Both the position numbers and the translations under genes were made by a program. The notes under the pieces are model-generated. The model saw nothing but the letters and a program-made list of their open reading frames with translations. It was not told where the DNA came from and made no database searches. Shown here piece by piece: positions 10,701-23,313 of a DNA stretch of 64,000 nucleotides (its first letter is position 1; each line of letters opens with the position of its first letter). Origin of the DNA: Proteromonas lacertae (Eukaryota; Sar; Bigyra; Opalinata; Proteromonadidae); NCBI GenBank assembly GCA_002245135.1, contig NGBS01000024.1, positions 1-64,000 on the forward strand, in the 5' to 3' direction.

Positions 10701-13700
10701 TCATTTATATATTCCTTTGCTATATCAGCAATTTCTGGTCTTATTCTTTTGGATTTTAAATATGGTAATAAATTGTAAGATAATTTTTCTCTAATTTTTA
10801 AGGGACAAATTCTATAATAATGTAAATACAAACTAATCAATTCCGAATCAACATGCTGTTCTTTTAAGTAAGGTAATATATTATCATTTGATATTATTTC
10901 AACGATTGAACTAAATAAACTATTCAAATAGTTAATATAACATTCATTGTATTTAAAATCAGTATATTCTTGAGCATCTTTGAATATTTGAATTAATGGA
11001 TTTAAGATTAATACATCACTGTCACTACTATCATTACAGGACAAAATGAATCTTTTTAAAGCTAAAAAACAATCTGAAAAGTCTTTTATCATTAACTCTG
11101 GAGCAGCTGTAAACATGATACTAATTCCAGTCAATAAAACTCTTATAGTTTCAGCTGCACATTCACCTTCAGTTGGATAATTAAATGAATTTGAATTATT
11201 TAATGTAATATCAACACTTTCTAAAGATGGTTGAGATTTCTTATATTTACTATAATGTGATGATAATGAGCTTGATCTAGTTCGACGTAACAAATCATCT
11301 TTATTTGAACTAAAATTAGAATCTAAGGAATCATTTGAACTAGAAGGACTGAGTGATTTTAATTTCACCAATTCATCTAAAACAGTAACAAATGTTTCAT
11401 GTAAAATTTGAATCAATTTAATCTGGCAATTTGTATTAATCTTTGGTTGGAATTGTATTAATGTAATCAAAAGTATATTTAGTCTATAAATTAAGTAGTT
11501 ATAATCATTATCATCTAATGGTAGTTTTATTCCTTCAATATCATTATAATCTTCCCAATGGTCTATTGATAATTGATTTGAATTCTTTTTTAATTGAATT
11601 TTGTTTCTTTCATATTTAATTCGATATAGTTCACTCCAGAAGTATTCTATACAATCATTAAAACTATAATCGATAAATAATTCAGGTGATTTTGTTAGAA
11701 TAATTATTGATTCAATACATGATATGTAAGTTCTAAAATCATTTGTATTACTGCTACAATCTCTTAATCCATTTATTAGTAGAGATATATCACAATACAA
11801 AATAATATTTTGAATTGCATTATTGCTATTACAGGTCAAATGTTGATTTACTATATAACCATCTTTAGTTTTTATTTGAATATAATATTTATTATTACAT
11901 GAAATATTTGATAAACAACTGATAGTTAAATATAACAATCCTCTATGATTACAACATACTAACAGATTGGTTAAACATATATAAATATTATTAATTTGTA
12001 CAGGATGGAGTGTATTAAAACCAATATAAATAAGTGATATTAATCCATTTAATACATCCAATCTTCGATGATCGATGATTTTGTCGTTTAGTATAATATC
12101 ATTACAAAGTGGAACAAAGAAAATACATTCTTGAAACTTTGATATTTTCCATATATCGATTAGTATATGGAATGTAGTATGAAATACATTAGATTGTAAA
12201 TTTTGATCTTTTAATATATTAAATGATGGTATAATCAATGGTAATAAATCCATCTCATATAATATATATTTATTCTTATAAAAGTTATATATCTTTTGAA
12301 CACAATATTCTCTTACTACTGGACTTCTTTCTTTCTCAAAGAATCGTGTAATTGTATCTGAAAAAATTGCTAATGAACCAGAAACAGTTTTATTACAATA
12401 TTCAAACTATAAATATATATAAATATTGTAACTAATAATTAAATATATAAATACTTGTCTTCTAATAATTATTTTCTTTATTTCATCACTTGAATAATCA
12501 TCACAACTCAATAATACACTATGAAATTTCCTTTGTATTGGTTGAGAGAGTTTTCTATTGGAAATATCTAATAATAAATTCTCCAAGTCACTTCTTAGTG
12601 TAGTTTTTGCATATTTGATATCATTTAAAGTTATTGTTTTCTTATCAATTTCTGTGATTGGATCATTTTCACATTTTGAAATTAATTTAATCTGAGATTG
12701 TAATATCTCAAATATTGTGTACCATTCATAATTCAATGATTTTTGATTGATAAGTAAAGATATATTCTTTATAATATCATATTTGACAAGTACTGAATCA
12801 ATTAAATTAACTTTTTCATATTGTAAAAGTATACTATTGTCAGTTATGAATTTACTTTGATCTGAAACGACTCTGTTTCTTTCAATTGGATTCCACTGGA
12901 AATAAGTGATATAATACAAAGCACCTCTGATTGTATCAACATGGTAGGATGGATGTAATAGTTTGATTAGTATATTATAACTATACATATACTTGTTATT
13001 GGAGATAATTAAATTTTTGAAAAAATCATAAGTATTACTGTTAAAATTTAACATTCTACAATATATCTGAATTGTATCTGGTGTTAGTAGGTTTGTGTAT
13101 AAATTCTTCTTATAAATTAACTCTAAAAAGTCAATAAAGAGTGTGTATTCAATCACTGCTTGTATTTCCATAGATTTCTTATATTCTGTAAAAAAGAAAA
13201 TTAAAGAAAAAATATCTTCTATTATTTTAAAACAAAAAAAAGAGGATATATTAATATAGAATTGATCAAAACCTCAAATGAATGTATTCTGAATAAATCA
13301 GCTGATTCATTAATACAAATATATAACAAATCTATGATATCATCCTTTGCATAATCTGCTGATATCCATTGTGTGAATAATATACATACATCATTCGCAT
13401 ATGTTGAGATATTGTTGCCATCATCAATTAATGCTCTTAATGCTTCTACTTTCCTTTGAACAAAAGTCTCTCCTTCGATTGTTTTGATAATATTGAAGAA
13501 CTGTTGCTTTAGATTAGTTTCAATGTCGCCTTGGGTCTATTGAACAAATAAGTACAAATTGGAAATACCCTTAAGACTGTTATGATGAACATTAATATTT
13601 TTGATCTATCAGCGTCTATTTTACTTTCCCTCAAATCTGACAGATTGTTCCATAGACTTGTCACAAAATTCTTATCTAAGACATTACGAGACATTACATG

Positions 13701-13913
13701 AAGTATCTGATCTATTGCTTGGGATCGACACTCGTTGGAGTTTTCTAAAATGCCATAAGTGATTAAGAATACTCACAGAAGTTGCTTTGATGGCTTCTAA
13801 AACAAATTGATTTTTGTTCGCGGTATAGTCAGCTCTACAATAAAAAGCACTATCTCATACGTGATTTTGTCACTCTTCCCATGTTTGTGATTGAATTTAA
13901 AGAATTTCATCAT
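7716..13913 (-). CDS. TSC2: Tuberin (TSC2) homologue, Rap/Rheb-GAP domain protein
   Basis: Predicted GTPase-activating subunit of a TSC complex that would restrain Rheb and TORC1. The N-terminal exons match the tuberin N-terminal helical repeats (RKVEALRALIDDGNNIS). A long Ser/Asn-rich linker follows (about 9000-10400). The C-terminal Rap-GAP domain has ILLNKMPSINFTVFLTAIG, IYYTGGLKCDGLFGTEF, then LMNSVKVMIVFSE at the asparagine-thumb position, and a tail with NVRQTAINADTLARYND. The usual LGND at the thumb reads LMNS, so an Asn is kept but its context has changed. Introns seen: 7788-7819, 8033-8065, 12407-12454 and one near 13525-13555; two more lie near 13747-13775 and 13835-13860. The junction around 13175-13275 is unresolved. 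The start chosen is ATG at 13913, because splicing from it joins in frame. Estimated length about 1,950 aa. RalGAP is the alternative family. Confidence 0.72.
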
Positions 13914-13921
13914 CTTCAAAC
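13914..13921. promoter_or_regulatory. 8-nt gap between divergent start codons
   Basis: Only eight bases separate the minus-strand ATG (13913) and plus-strand ATG (13922). There is no room for separate promoters or leaders, so transcription must start inside the neighbouring gene or from an overlapping bidirectional start region. Confidence 0.45.
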
Positions 13922-15403
13922 ATGTTTGAAACGACTATATATTCTTTACTCAATTTTATCATGCCACAAAACTATAATCGCCTATTATATATAATAATTG
14001 CAACATTCCTTTTAGTTACTGTTGATGCGAAATCATCAGTTCCTACAATTGTCTTTGTACCTTTTTTCAGTTCAGATCAGACAAAAACAATGTTACATTT
14101 AGTAGAATCTTATTCAACTCTATCCACATCGTATTTTTGAAATATTATTTTAGGAGTAAATCTATCATAATCACAACATATAAAGAATACAGTAGTTATT
14201 TACCCAAAATAAATAATGTTGAAGTATATAGAACAAATATATTATATTCTAGTATTTTTATTTTCCTGGTTCACCACCTACAAGAGAGTATAATCTTTCA
14301 AAAGTGGAAATGCTATACACAAGCAGTACTGCACTTACTGATTCAATTGATTTAAGTCATGCGCATGAAGTATATTCTATCTAAACTATTATTATTGATT
14401 TAGGTTGATACATTTAACAAATTAACAACACAATTTTCAAATAAACAGATAAATCTAATGATAATCGATCCTTATATGTTTGGAGCTATTGATTTTGCCG
14501 AAGTTAATGAAATTCCTTACATTTTGTTTCATACTGTTCCATTTGCAATGGAGTGTATATATATATATATATTATTAACATATTTAAATAGTTATAATTC
14601 GACCAATATTATGTGAAACAGATGCTGAAGAAAGTGAAAATTGGATGAAATATACAAAATGTTTAGTTATAAACACCTATTATTATGCCAAATTCAATTA
14701 TCAAGTATTAAACATTTTAAATTATTTATTGTATTATAGAGAAGGACTCGTATAGACAGATTAACCAAAAGAAACATCACTCATTCTACTTTACAGTATA
14801 TCAATTTTTCTCCATTATTACATATCCGATTATCACCTCAAAACCTCTATCATTATCCCAACAGAAATGTCAATACATATTATATATCTAGTTTCAAACC
14901 AAACATACACAAACTACCTGATAATTTATTAAAGTGGATAAAAGGATCTAATCAAATGTGTTTGACAGAAAAGTGTAGTAGAAAGAGAATAGCGATAATG
15001 TATATAGATCATATAAATATGAATGATTATAATGACGATTTTTTGACGACAATGATAAGTTATGTAACTTCCAGTAATTTTAGATTGTTGTGGGTGATTC
15101 CATCGAGGTTATTTAATTATTTTTCATATTTACAATCATCTCCATTAATTAAACTGACTAAAGATTCATTTGGAAATTTAGAATCAATTATTGAGAATGT
15201 TAAGAAATTTAAAGTTTATATTTCCAATTGTAATTTGGCATCTTTGAGTGTATATTATATTATAATAATATTATATTGTTTATTAGTATGTTACTCATAA
15301 GAATGTAACTTTACTTTGTATTCCACACACTCCTGTTGAATATTCAATATCATTAAAATTACAGAATTTGGGAATTGCGAAAATATTGAATTATAATGAA
15401 AAA

Positions 15404-15439
<36 letters not shown>

Positions 15440-15769
15440 CAACCATCTATTGCCACATTTATTAATCTACCAGATGCTGTTAATCACAGAAATTATAGAA
15501 TATTTATGAATGATTTCAGAGTGAATGGAGGACTTAATAGTTTAGTAACTTTAATAGATGGATATGTGATGCTGAATAAGACAAGAGTATCGATACCTAG
15601 AGAAGCTGATAATATGAAACTATTGTATATTTTATGTAAGAATATTATATGTAATAGCAATACAACCATTTCTTTAACATTTTATATCATATTTATGAGT
15701 GTCATCTACAAGATGTCTGAGAATGTATACTTTAATCAGAAGGAGACCAAAGAAAAAAAGCAAAAATAG
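13922..15769 (+). CDS. ER membrane UDP-glycosyltransferase (GT1)
   Basis: Predicted to transfer a sugar from a UDP-sugar to a small lipophilic acceptor in the ER lumen. Eight exons join in frame to 538 aa, the usual family length. Introns: 14131-14153, 14224-14252, 14370-14403, 14555-14591, 14705-14739, 15250-15286, 15404-15439. A hydrophobic signal (YIIIATFLLVTVDA) lies near residues 23-36. The N-terminal half has the acceptor-side pattern (IIDPYMFGAIDFAEVNEIPY). The donor half has VTLLCIPHTPVEYSI and a signature region with VNGGLNSLVTLIDGYVM in place of the usual HGG, so the signature His is absent. A C-terminal membrane segment (TISLTFYIIFMSVIYKM) ends in KKQK, a KKXX retrieval signal. Catalytic competence is uncertain because the signature is divergent. 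Confidence 0.72.
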
Positions 15770-15960
15770 TGTTTATTTGTTGTTAATATAGATGTATTTA
15801 TTGGGTAATAACAGAATTAAAAACACCTTTTTTTTGTCTTTTTCATAATAGATTTTAATTTTTCAGTTAGAAATCAACTTACACAGATAATACATTCTAT
15901 CATCTTGTAGATTGTCCTTTTTAATTCATATTATAGTATTAACTTATTTAAATAATCAAT

Positions 15961-17136
15961 ATGCCTGGTAGATTAGGTGTAAGTGTTGGCATTTCAAGTT
16001 TGTGTTGTGGGTGTTTTAAATCCTCTCATGTGAATATTATTCCTTATCATAATGGTAATACTGCTATGCCTTCATGTGTTTATTATGATCCAACCTCAAG
16101 TAAAGTAGAAACGGGAGAAAGAGTATTATATACTGGTAGAATGACAGAAAAAGCAATACATGATCCACAGAGAATTATAGGCTTGAAGTACAGTGATAAA
16201 TTAGTAAAGGAATATCAAGAGAAACATACATGCATTATTATAAACGACAATGACATACCAAAATTTGAAGTAGAATGCGATCACGAGACTGTTTACAAAA
16301 CTGCAACAGAAATCACTTCAGAATTACTAAAATCGATGAAATATTTTGGAGATACATATGTAGGTAAGTTAAACCAGTCAACAGAAGCAGTATTAACAGT
16401 ACCATTTTATTTCAATAACATTCAAAGAGAAGAAGCAAAGAAAGCAACTGAAATGGCAAATTTGAAAGTGATAAAAATAATTGATGAACCTGTTGCTGCT
16501 TGTACTGCTTATACGTTAGAAAGAAAGTTTACCGGTAATAATGTATTAGTATATGACTTTGGTGGTTATACATTTCAAGTAACACTATTAAATGTGAATA
16601 AAAAGACAAAAAAAATGAGTATAATTAAAAGTGAAACAGATTTTGATTTAGGAGGGAATGAAGTAACTTCCAGAATCGTTGATCACTTTTTAGAACAATT
16701 AGATAAGAAATTAGGAAGTAAAAGAAATAGTATAATGTTAAGAAAGATAAAAGAATTAACAATTTGCTGTGAAAGAGCAAAACAAACAATGTGTAGTGAA
16801 AAATGTGATGAAGTCGATATTGATTGTGAATGGTTAGCTGATAATGAAGTAGATTGTACTTTAACTAAAGATATAATGAGCAAAGTAAGTTCAGATATAA
16901 TAGAAAAGACAATGACACTTCTGATGGGATTATTAGAGAAATGTAAAAAAGATCCAAAAGAAATTGCTAATATCATTTTGTGTGGTGGATCTAGTAAAAT
17001 ACCAAGAATTAAGGAATTATTAAGAGAGAAATTTCACTCTAGTAATATATTAAGAAGTATCAATCCTGATGAAGTTTTGGCTTATGGTGCTACTTTGTAT
17101 GGAAATGTTGATGAGTGTAAATATGACTTAATGTGA
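15961..17136 (+). CDS. Hsp70-like ATPase domain only, catalytically altered
   Basis: An intronless 391-aa protein covering only the Hsp70 nucleotide-binding domain; the peptide-binding domain and lid are absent, and translation stops right after the last NBD helix (INPDEVLAYGATL). Family motifs are visible: VPFYFNNIQREEAKKATEMA, IIDEPVAAC, YDFGGYTF and ILCGGSSKIPRI. Key positions differ. The phosphate-1 loop GIDLGTT reads GVSVGIS, losing the catalytic Asp. The catalytic Lys in DAKRLIG is Gln (DPQRIIG). GGGTFD reads GGYTFQ. The Glu of DEP is kept. It may bind nucleotide weakly or act as a scaffold or regulator. It lies 190 bp after the glycosyltransferase on the same strand. Confidence 0.8.
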   Translation: MPGRLGVSVGISSLCCGCFKSSHVNIIPYHNGNTAMPSCVYYDPTSSKVETGERVLYTGRMTEKAIHDPQRIIGLKYSDKLVKEYQEKHTCIIINDNDIPKFEVECDHETVYKTATEITSELLKSMKYFGDTYVGKLNQSTEAVLTVPFYFNNIQREEAKKATEMANLKVIKIIDEPVAACTAYTLERKFTGNNVLVYDFGGYTFQVTLLNVNKKTKKMSIIKSETDFDLGGNEVTSRIVDHFLEQLDKKLGSKRNSIMLRKIKELTICCERAKQTMCSEKCDEVDIDCEWLADNEVDCTLTKDIMSKVSSDIIEKTMTLLMGLLEKCKKDPKEIANIILCGGSSKIPRIKELLREKFHSSNILRSINPDEVLAYGATLYGNVDECKYDLM

Positions 17137-17241
17137 TTCTGTGGAATTTAATTGTATTATTTTTTTCTTCTGATGTATATATTTAACCCAATAAACAACA
17201 AAAACATAAGATATTAATTACAAAAAATACAAATTCAAATT

Positions 17242-19432
17242 TTAAAAACTAATTTCAGTTTCAGGATAGTGATATTTCAATTGTTGGCATAAAGCAATTG
17301 ATTGGATTTTATTCTCTTCAATAATCAACTTCTTCAACTGTAATAACAATTTCAATGAATCATCAAGTATAATCAGTCCATTATCGTCTATCATATTATT
17401 TTTTAATGTCAAAACAGATAAATTTGGTAAACAATCAAATATATCACATAAAACAAGTAATCCATCATCACTGATATTATTATGAGATAATGATAAATCC
17501 CTTATATTTGAAGTATATTGTAAAGCATCAGATAATACAGTCACACCTTCATTACCAATATCACATCTAAATAAATGTAACGTCTCTAATTTTGGAATAA
17601 ATTGAAGATTCTTGGAGAAGTAAAACATTCCAGTATCACCTAAGTGATTTCTATCAATACAAAGTTTAGTTAATTCTGGTGTAAATTGAAATCCACTGGA
17701 AATATACAAGATACCTTCAGCTGTTATGTTATTCTGTCCAATCTCTAAATCTCTTAGATTTTGTAAGAATGGCATTGATTTACTTAACGATTTCATACTT
17801 AAATTACCAATTTCATTATTGTATAAATGTAATACTTCTAATCTAACTAAATACTTTATATTTTCACCTAAGCTTACCATTCCTTCATCTCCTATGTAAT
17901 TATCATATAAACCTAGTTTAGTTAGATGACTAACGTAAGGAAGTGAATTAGCTAAATATTTAGCACCAATATCACCAATTCTGTTACTTGATAACCATAA
18001 GATTTCTGTTTCTTTTAGTGATTTTAAAATAAGTGAAAACTCAAACATGTCATTGTCTGTAACATCACATTCTATTATAAATTAAATATAAATATAAATT
18101 AATATATACTATTTAAATTGATCTTTTTATTTGCAGTTCCTTTAATAATCTTCTCTTCAATTCCATCATTTGGTTTTATTCTTGTAATTATATATTTTCC
18201 AACTTTATCATAGTAATTAAGGCATAAATTCACCAACATTATAAAATACTTAGTATTTCCTTGTGTATTGTAATTGTACGAAGTGATAGCAGTTTGAATA
18301 CATTCTATTTATAACATAACATATATATATTATATTTATTATTTATATTTATACGTATATTATCACTCATCACTTTTATACTTTCAAAATCATATAATAC
18401 AGTGCTATATTCATCAATAATTGAACTAATTGTACCTAGTATTAATTCTGTTTAAAAAATATATAAATATATATATCATATACTTGTTTTTATTGTTTCT
18501 GGTTTATAATCAAGTGTTCTATTGGATGGAATTTGTTCAAAAGTTGCCATTTCTATAAAAACAAAGAATTAATAATAATAATAATATATATATATATATA
18601 TACTATCTAAATCATATAACACTTCTGAAGCTCCATGTCTTTCATAAGGATTTTCCAACAACAATCTTTCAATTAAACTATTATACGCTTCAGAATAAAC
18701 TCCACAGTTAGTAATCTTTTCATATTTACATTTTGATACTTCTAAATCATATGCTGTTCTTTCATTACCACTAAATGCATTTTTACCTGTTAATATGTAA
18801 TAAACAACACAACCAAAACTCCACATATCACTTTTATCTGTTATTTCATTTCCTTTAATCATTTCTGGACTGTAATATTGATAATCTGTTAATGTTGTTG
18901 ATTCTTCAGTTTTTAACATATTTTGACATTGATCAGATATTAAATAATGATTATCTTCAGTTATTAAGATATTAGAAGGTTTTATATTACTATGAATGAG
19001 TTTAACTTCATTTTCGTGGATAAACTGTAATCCTAGACATATTTCATTGATTACTTCAAAAGGACCACTTTCATCAAATACTTCTAATGGATTTATATTC
19101 TGTAAAGATAGATCTTGGTAATAATCCATTGTTACAAATACATATTGTCTTTTTTGATCATAGAAATAACTAAATGGAACTAAATTAGGATGATATAGAA
19201 TAATATTGGAATTTAACTATTAATTATATTCAAAAAATGTATAATTATACAAAATTCTGAATAAAATTATCTGATACATCAGTTGTGTCGATGATTTTCA
19301 ATACTTTCAAGTCATTGTCTTGCTCTTTCTTCACTATACTGCAATATACATGTTTACTACAAGATATTGGATTTACAGTCTGTATATATTATATAAATCA
19401 AAATACATAGTAATGAAGAGATGGATGGATTG
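17242..19432 (-). CDS. Pseudokinase-LRR fusion protein
   Basis: Several exons join in frame. The N-terminal part is a protein kinase fold: VLKII carries the ATP-site Lys, followed by LIHSNIKPSNILI (catalytic HRD changed to HSN), ISDQCQN (DFG changed to DQC), the SPEM activation-segment end, and SDMWSFGCVVYYILTGK. A linker of about 120 residues (from near 18550 to 18070) connects it to at least eight ribonuclease-inhibitor-type leucine-rich repeats (NRIGDIGAKYLANSLP and similar). Introns lie near 18569-18600, 18450-18480, 18305-18360, 18065-18115 and 19210-19245. The loss of the catalytic Asp predicts a pseudokinase that signals by binding. The first exon and start codon could not be fixed; the frame is closed upstream of about 19430. 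Confidence 0.65.
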
Positions 19433-19654
19433 CACTCTAATTATGAATAGTTTGACAAAATTATACTAAATCATATCCTTCACGTTTTGAGAAAGGAAAG
19501 TTAAACAGTGGCATAAAAAATGGATTTTAAGAAAAATAACAGTTATGTAACGAACATATTATTTGAAACAAAAGAAAAAAACCAAAATACTAAGAGATAT
19601 CACTTAATGAACAAACAAAAAGTGGTTAGTTTAAATAAATACTGAATTCTCGTT

Positions 19655-20568
19655 TTATACATATAGTGGTTGGATAGTGGGTTGATTTATTTGTTTATTA
19701 TTTATAGCTGGCTCTTCTGCTATCGCTGTTACTGACACCATAGATGGTCTTCCATTCTCATCTTTATATTCTATTTTAGGTGCTATTTTCTGAGGTGTTT
19801 TATTTATTGCACAACTACTAGACCCTTGTGGATTATATTTGGATTGGTTACATTCTCCTTGATTATTACATTCTCTACAGATACAATTTTCACCACATTT
19901 AACTCCACTCTGAAAACATTCACAATATAGCTTCTGGCAATGAGATTTTCTACATTTACATCCTACAGAGTGTATTTTAGTTTTCTATATAATAATAATA
20001 ATTTATGATTAATTATACATCTGGTTCTTCAATGATCTTTGATAAGAAAGCATTAGGTGTTTTATTAACGACTATTTTTCTTGCTTTTAATACTTGATTT
20101 ATATTGGCTAATGTATTACAACAATTACAGCATTTACATCCAGAACAGAATTTCTGCTCAGCAAAACATTGACAATATAATTTCAAACATTTTGATTTCT
20201 TGCATGTGCATCTCATTATTTTCGGCTCTGTTGTTTTGTCATTACAATTCTCTTTATTACTTATTGTATTTGGATCTTTATACATGGAAACTGCCTATTT
20301 GATAATTTAAATAATTACAGTCATACTTTATCTGCCAGACATTCTAATGGTGATGGAGTTTTAGGTTCAGGTTTATTGGCTGTATTCTCAGCTATTTTAG
20401 AAATGTTCTAAAGATATTATTTTTGATTATTTATACTGCTAAAATTTGAGCTCCTTCCAATCTCGCTGGAGTTATTGGTGATAAAAAATTGCAAATGCTA
20501 TCATGCTTTCGTTTAACTGGTGGAGAGATGTTAGAATCTTGTGAGTTTTCTTTATTGGAGGTTGACAT
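19655..20568 (-). CDS. Two-CXC-domain DNA-binding protein, LIN54/tesmin family
   Basis: Four exons from ATG at 20568 to TAA at 19655, about 270 aa. Two cysteine-rich CXC motifs are separated by a short linker: [16 protein letters not shown]...CKCCNCCN and [17 protein letters not shown]...CICRECNN. Each has the [10 protein letters not shown] or [10 protein letters not shown] pattern in which Tyr contacts the minor groove. In animals and plants this pair is the DNA-binding module of LIN54/tesmin/TSO1, which recognises cell-cycle homology region (TTYGAA) elements within the MuvB complex. The N-terminus ([20 protein letters not shown]) has CDK-type SP/TP sites. Introns lie near 19985-20012, 20286-20318 and 20410-20440. 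Confidence 0.8.
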
Positions 20569-20933
20569 ATTGTATATAATTTGAATCTATAAAGGTAATA
20601 TGAAAATCAAATACTTAAAGAGAAGATATTTTGATTATAATAATGCAAATTTTGAATTTCAAATTTGAAAGTTGTTAGGTTTGACAGAAGCTTGATTTTT
20701 TAAATTCAAATTTCTCATTATTGTAACGTTAAGATGGATTGTGAATTTGATTTATATATTTTAATATTTATTGTTCATATACTATTGTTTTTATACATAA
20801 ATATGTCAAAATGAAGGTGGATTTCTTGACGATTATCTCTTATATCAGTATCTTGTAATTCATATTTTGAAATACAAGTTATAATAAGCTAATAAATACA
20901 ACAGTAAAGTTTAACGGTAACATATATGTATAA
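20569..20933. other. Intergenic interval
   Basis: AT-rich, with no open frame of note and no recognisable RNA gene. It holds the promoter side of the CXC gene and the 3' end of the SHPRH-type gene, both on the minus strand. Confidence 0.4.
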
Positions 20934-23268
20934 TTAACTATAATTTACTTTAAGCCTTTCAACAACAGAAATTGGGAGTAATAAACCATGAAATAACACT
21001 GATTCACTTGATATTTCATGGAAATCTCTGCTATAAGCTAACACATTTCTTCTACTATCAAATGAAACATTATTTCTATTTTCCCAATATATTAAATCTT
21101 CACTATCATCATTGTCCATATCATTATCAATTTCATCTTCTACAGAAACAAGATCTTTCTTATTTATTTGAACTCTTCTCTTCTTTTTGTTAATTTCATT
21201 TTCATTTTCATTTGTATTATTATCACTGGTAGCTGTGTAATTCCTTCTTTTAATACTTCCATATAAATCATCTAACTCTGATATTGATAATATATCACCT
21301 CCAGAAGATCCAATCTTCCATTTTTCATTTTGAGATTTTGTTTCTTTCAATTGTTTTATCTTTTCTTCAATAGAATCATTAATAATGAAATGATGAACAT
21401 ACGTTGTATTTGTTTGACCTATTCGATGTATTCTTCCTATTGCCTGTTCTTCTACTCCTGGATTAAGAGATGGTTCAACAAGTAATACATGCGTAGCTTC
21501 AATAATTGTCAAACCTTTACCACCAAATTTCAGTGATAATAACAAAACCTATAAGCAAATAAAAAATAAAAAAGAATAGAATAATACTGTAAAAACTGGT
21601 TTGCTTTTAAATTGTTTTAATAATGATCCAAACTTCTTCTTTTGCGATATTCTATAATAAGGTATATTGTTCTTTCTATTCATATATATATAAAATATAT
21701 AAACAAAAATACTCTAAAGCTTGTTCTAGAATATCCAAAACACTTTCCCACATTGAAAACACAATTGCTTTTTCTATATTCCTTTTCATAATCTGATTAT
21801 TCTGTATATCCACCAACTTTGCTACAATTGCATCAATCTTTGTTCCATAACTACCTCTTATTTGTGGAAGATCAATTCTAGGAGTTATTTGTTGTTGTTG
21901 TTGTTGTTGTTGTTGTGATGTTGATGTTGATGGTGGTGCTTCTGTTGATTTATTATTATTACCATTATCAGATACTGTTGTAGTAGTAACTGTAGATTGA
22001 ATTGCATAATTATCTTTCTCCTTTTCAGAAACGACATGATAAACATCAGCTATTCTTGATAGCCTTTTACATACAGGACATTTTATATTTCTTTCATGAT
22101 TTGCTATTCTACACAATCCTTTAAAGCAATCTGGTGTAATTGCATGACCACATGGAAACATTGATATATTAGACAAATCCATTGGTTGAAGACACACAAC
22201 GCAATTCAATGTTTCACCTTTTTCATAAGATGATTTTAAAAACAACAAGTAATGCAATTGACCTGTGTTCTTCTTCAGTAATGTGAGAGATGATACTCTA
22301 TCTTGATCTAATTCTGTATACTTTTGATCTAATTCATATGGTTGTAAAATCCAACTTTTATCTGTATCTTTAACTCTTTCACCTTCATAAGCTAATCTAA
22401 TTTTTAAAGTTGCCATTTCTAACTCATCAATATTGCCCAACCTCAAATGCTATACAATACATAATATATATATATATATATATATACTTGAGCTTCCCAT
22501 AAATGACTAATTTGTAATCTTTCTTCTTTAAGAAATTCAAATAGAGAAATCAATTTTTTACTTTTTTCTTTTATATCTTCATCTTCTACAAATGTATTTA
22601 CATATCTTTCTATTCTTCTATAAACAACAATCAATGGATTTTCTCTTTCTAATGATAAATCTTTATCTAAAAAACACAATAAAAGTAGTAAAATATACGA
22701 AGAATATGTTTATTCTTATCTTCCTCTTCCTCTTCACTATCTGAATCAAATATTGACAATTTATTTCTTTTTGTTTCTTTTCTTTTATCAACTAAACATA
22801 GCTTATACTCATCAATTTTATCATATAAATAACAGTGTTTACATTTTTTACCATTTTTACCTTCTTTACATGTTGAACAATTAGCAGTTTCATATACTTC
22901 TTCTTTAGATGGATATTTATTAAACTGTTTTATATTACTTAACACATCTTTTCTAATTGCTAATAAATCGGAATAATGATTTTCTATTTTATTACATAAT
23001 GAAAGATATGACAAAGAAGGGATTTGTAAATCTTCAATACATTCATTCAAGAAAGTGTTATAAATATATGGATTGTTATTTTTCATATCATTTATCACAA
23101 CAATCATCCAATCTACATTATTCTCAATATTTCCTTTTCCTTTTATCTTTTTCTCACATTTGTTCAATTCATTAAACTCTTTTTCAACTCTCTCATTTGA
23201 TTCAAACATATATTCTTCTTCTATCTTATTAGCTTCTTCTACTAAACATTTTCCACAATATGAATCTG

Positions 23269-23313
<45 letters not shown>

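Noticed and set aside
7716-13913. RalGAP alpha or beta subunit as the identity of the GAP gene
   Set aside because: The N-terminal exons and the C-terminal tail fit tuberin better; RalGAP stays as the second choice.
15404-15439. TA dinucleotide run as a promoter or microsatellite locus
   Set aside because: It lies exactly between two in-frame exons and has GTAT...TAG ends, so it is an intron.
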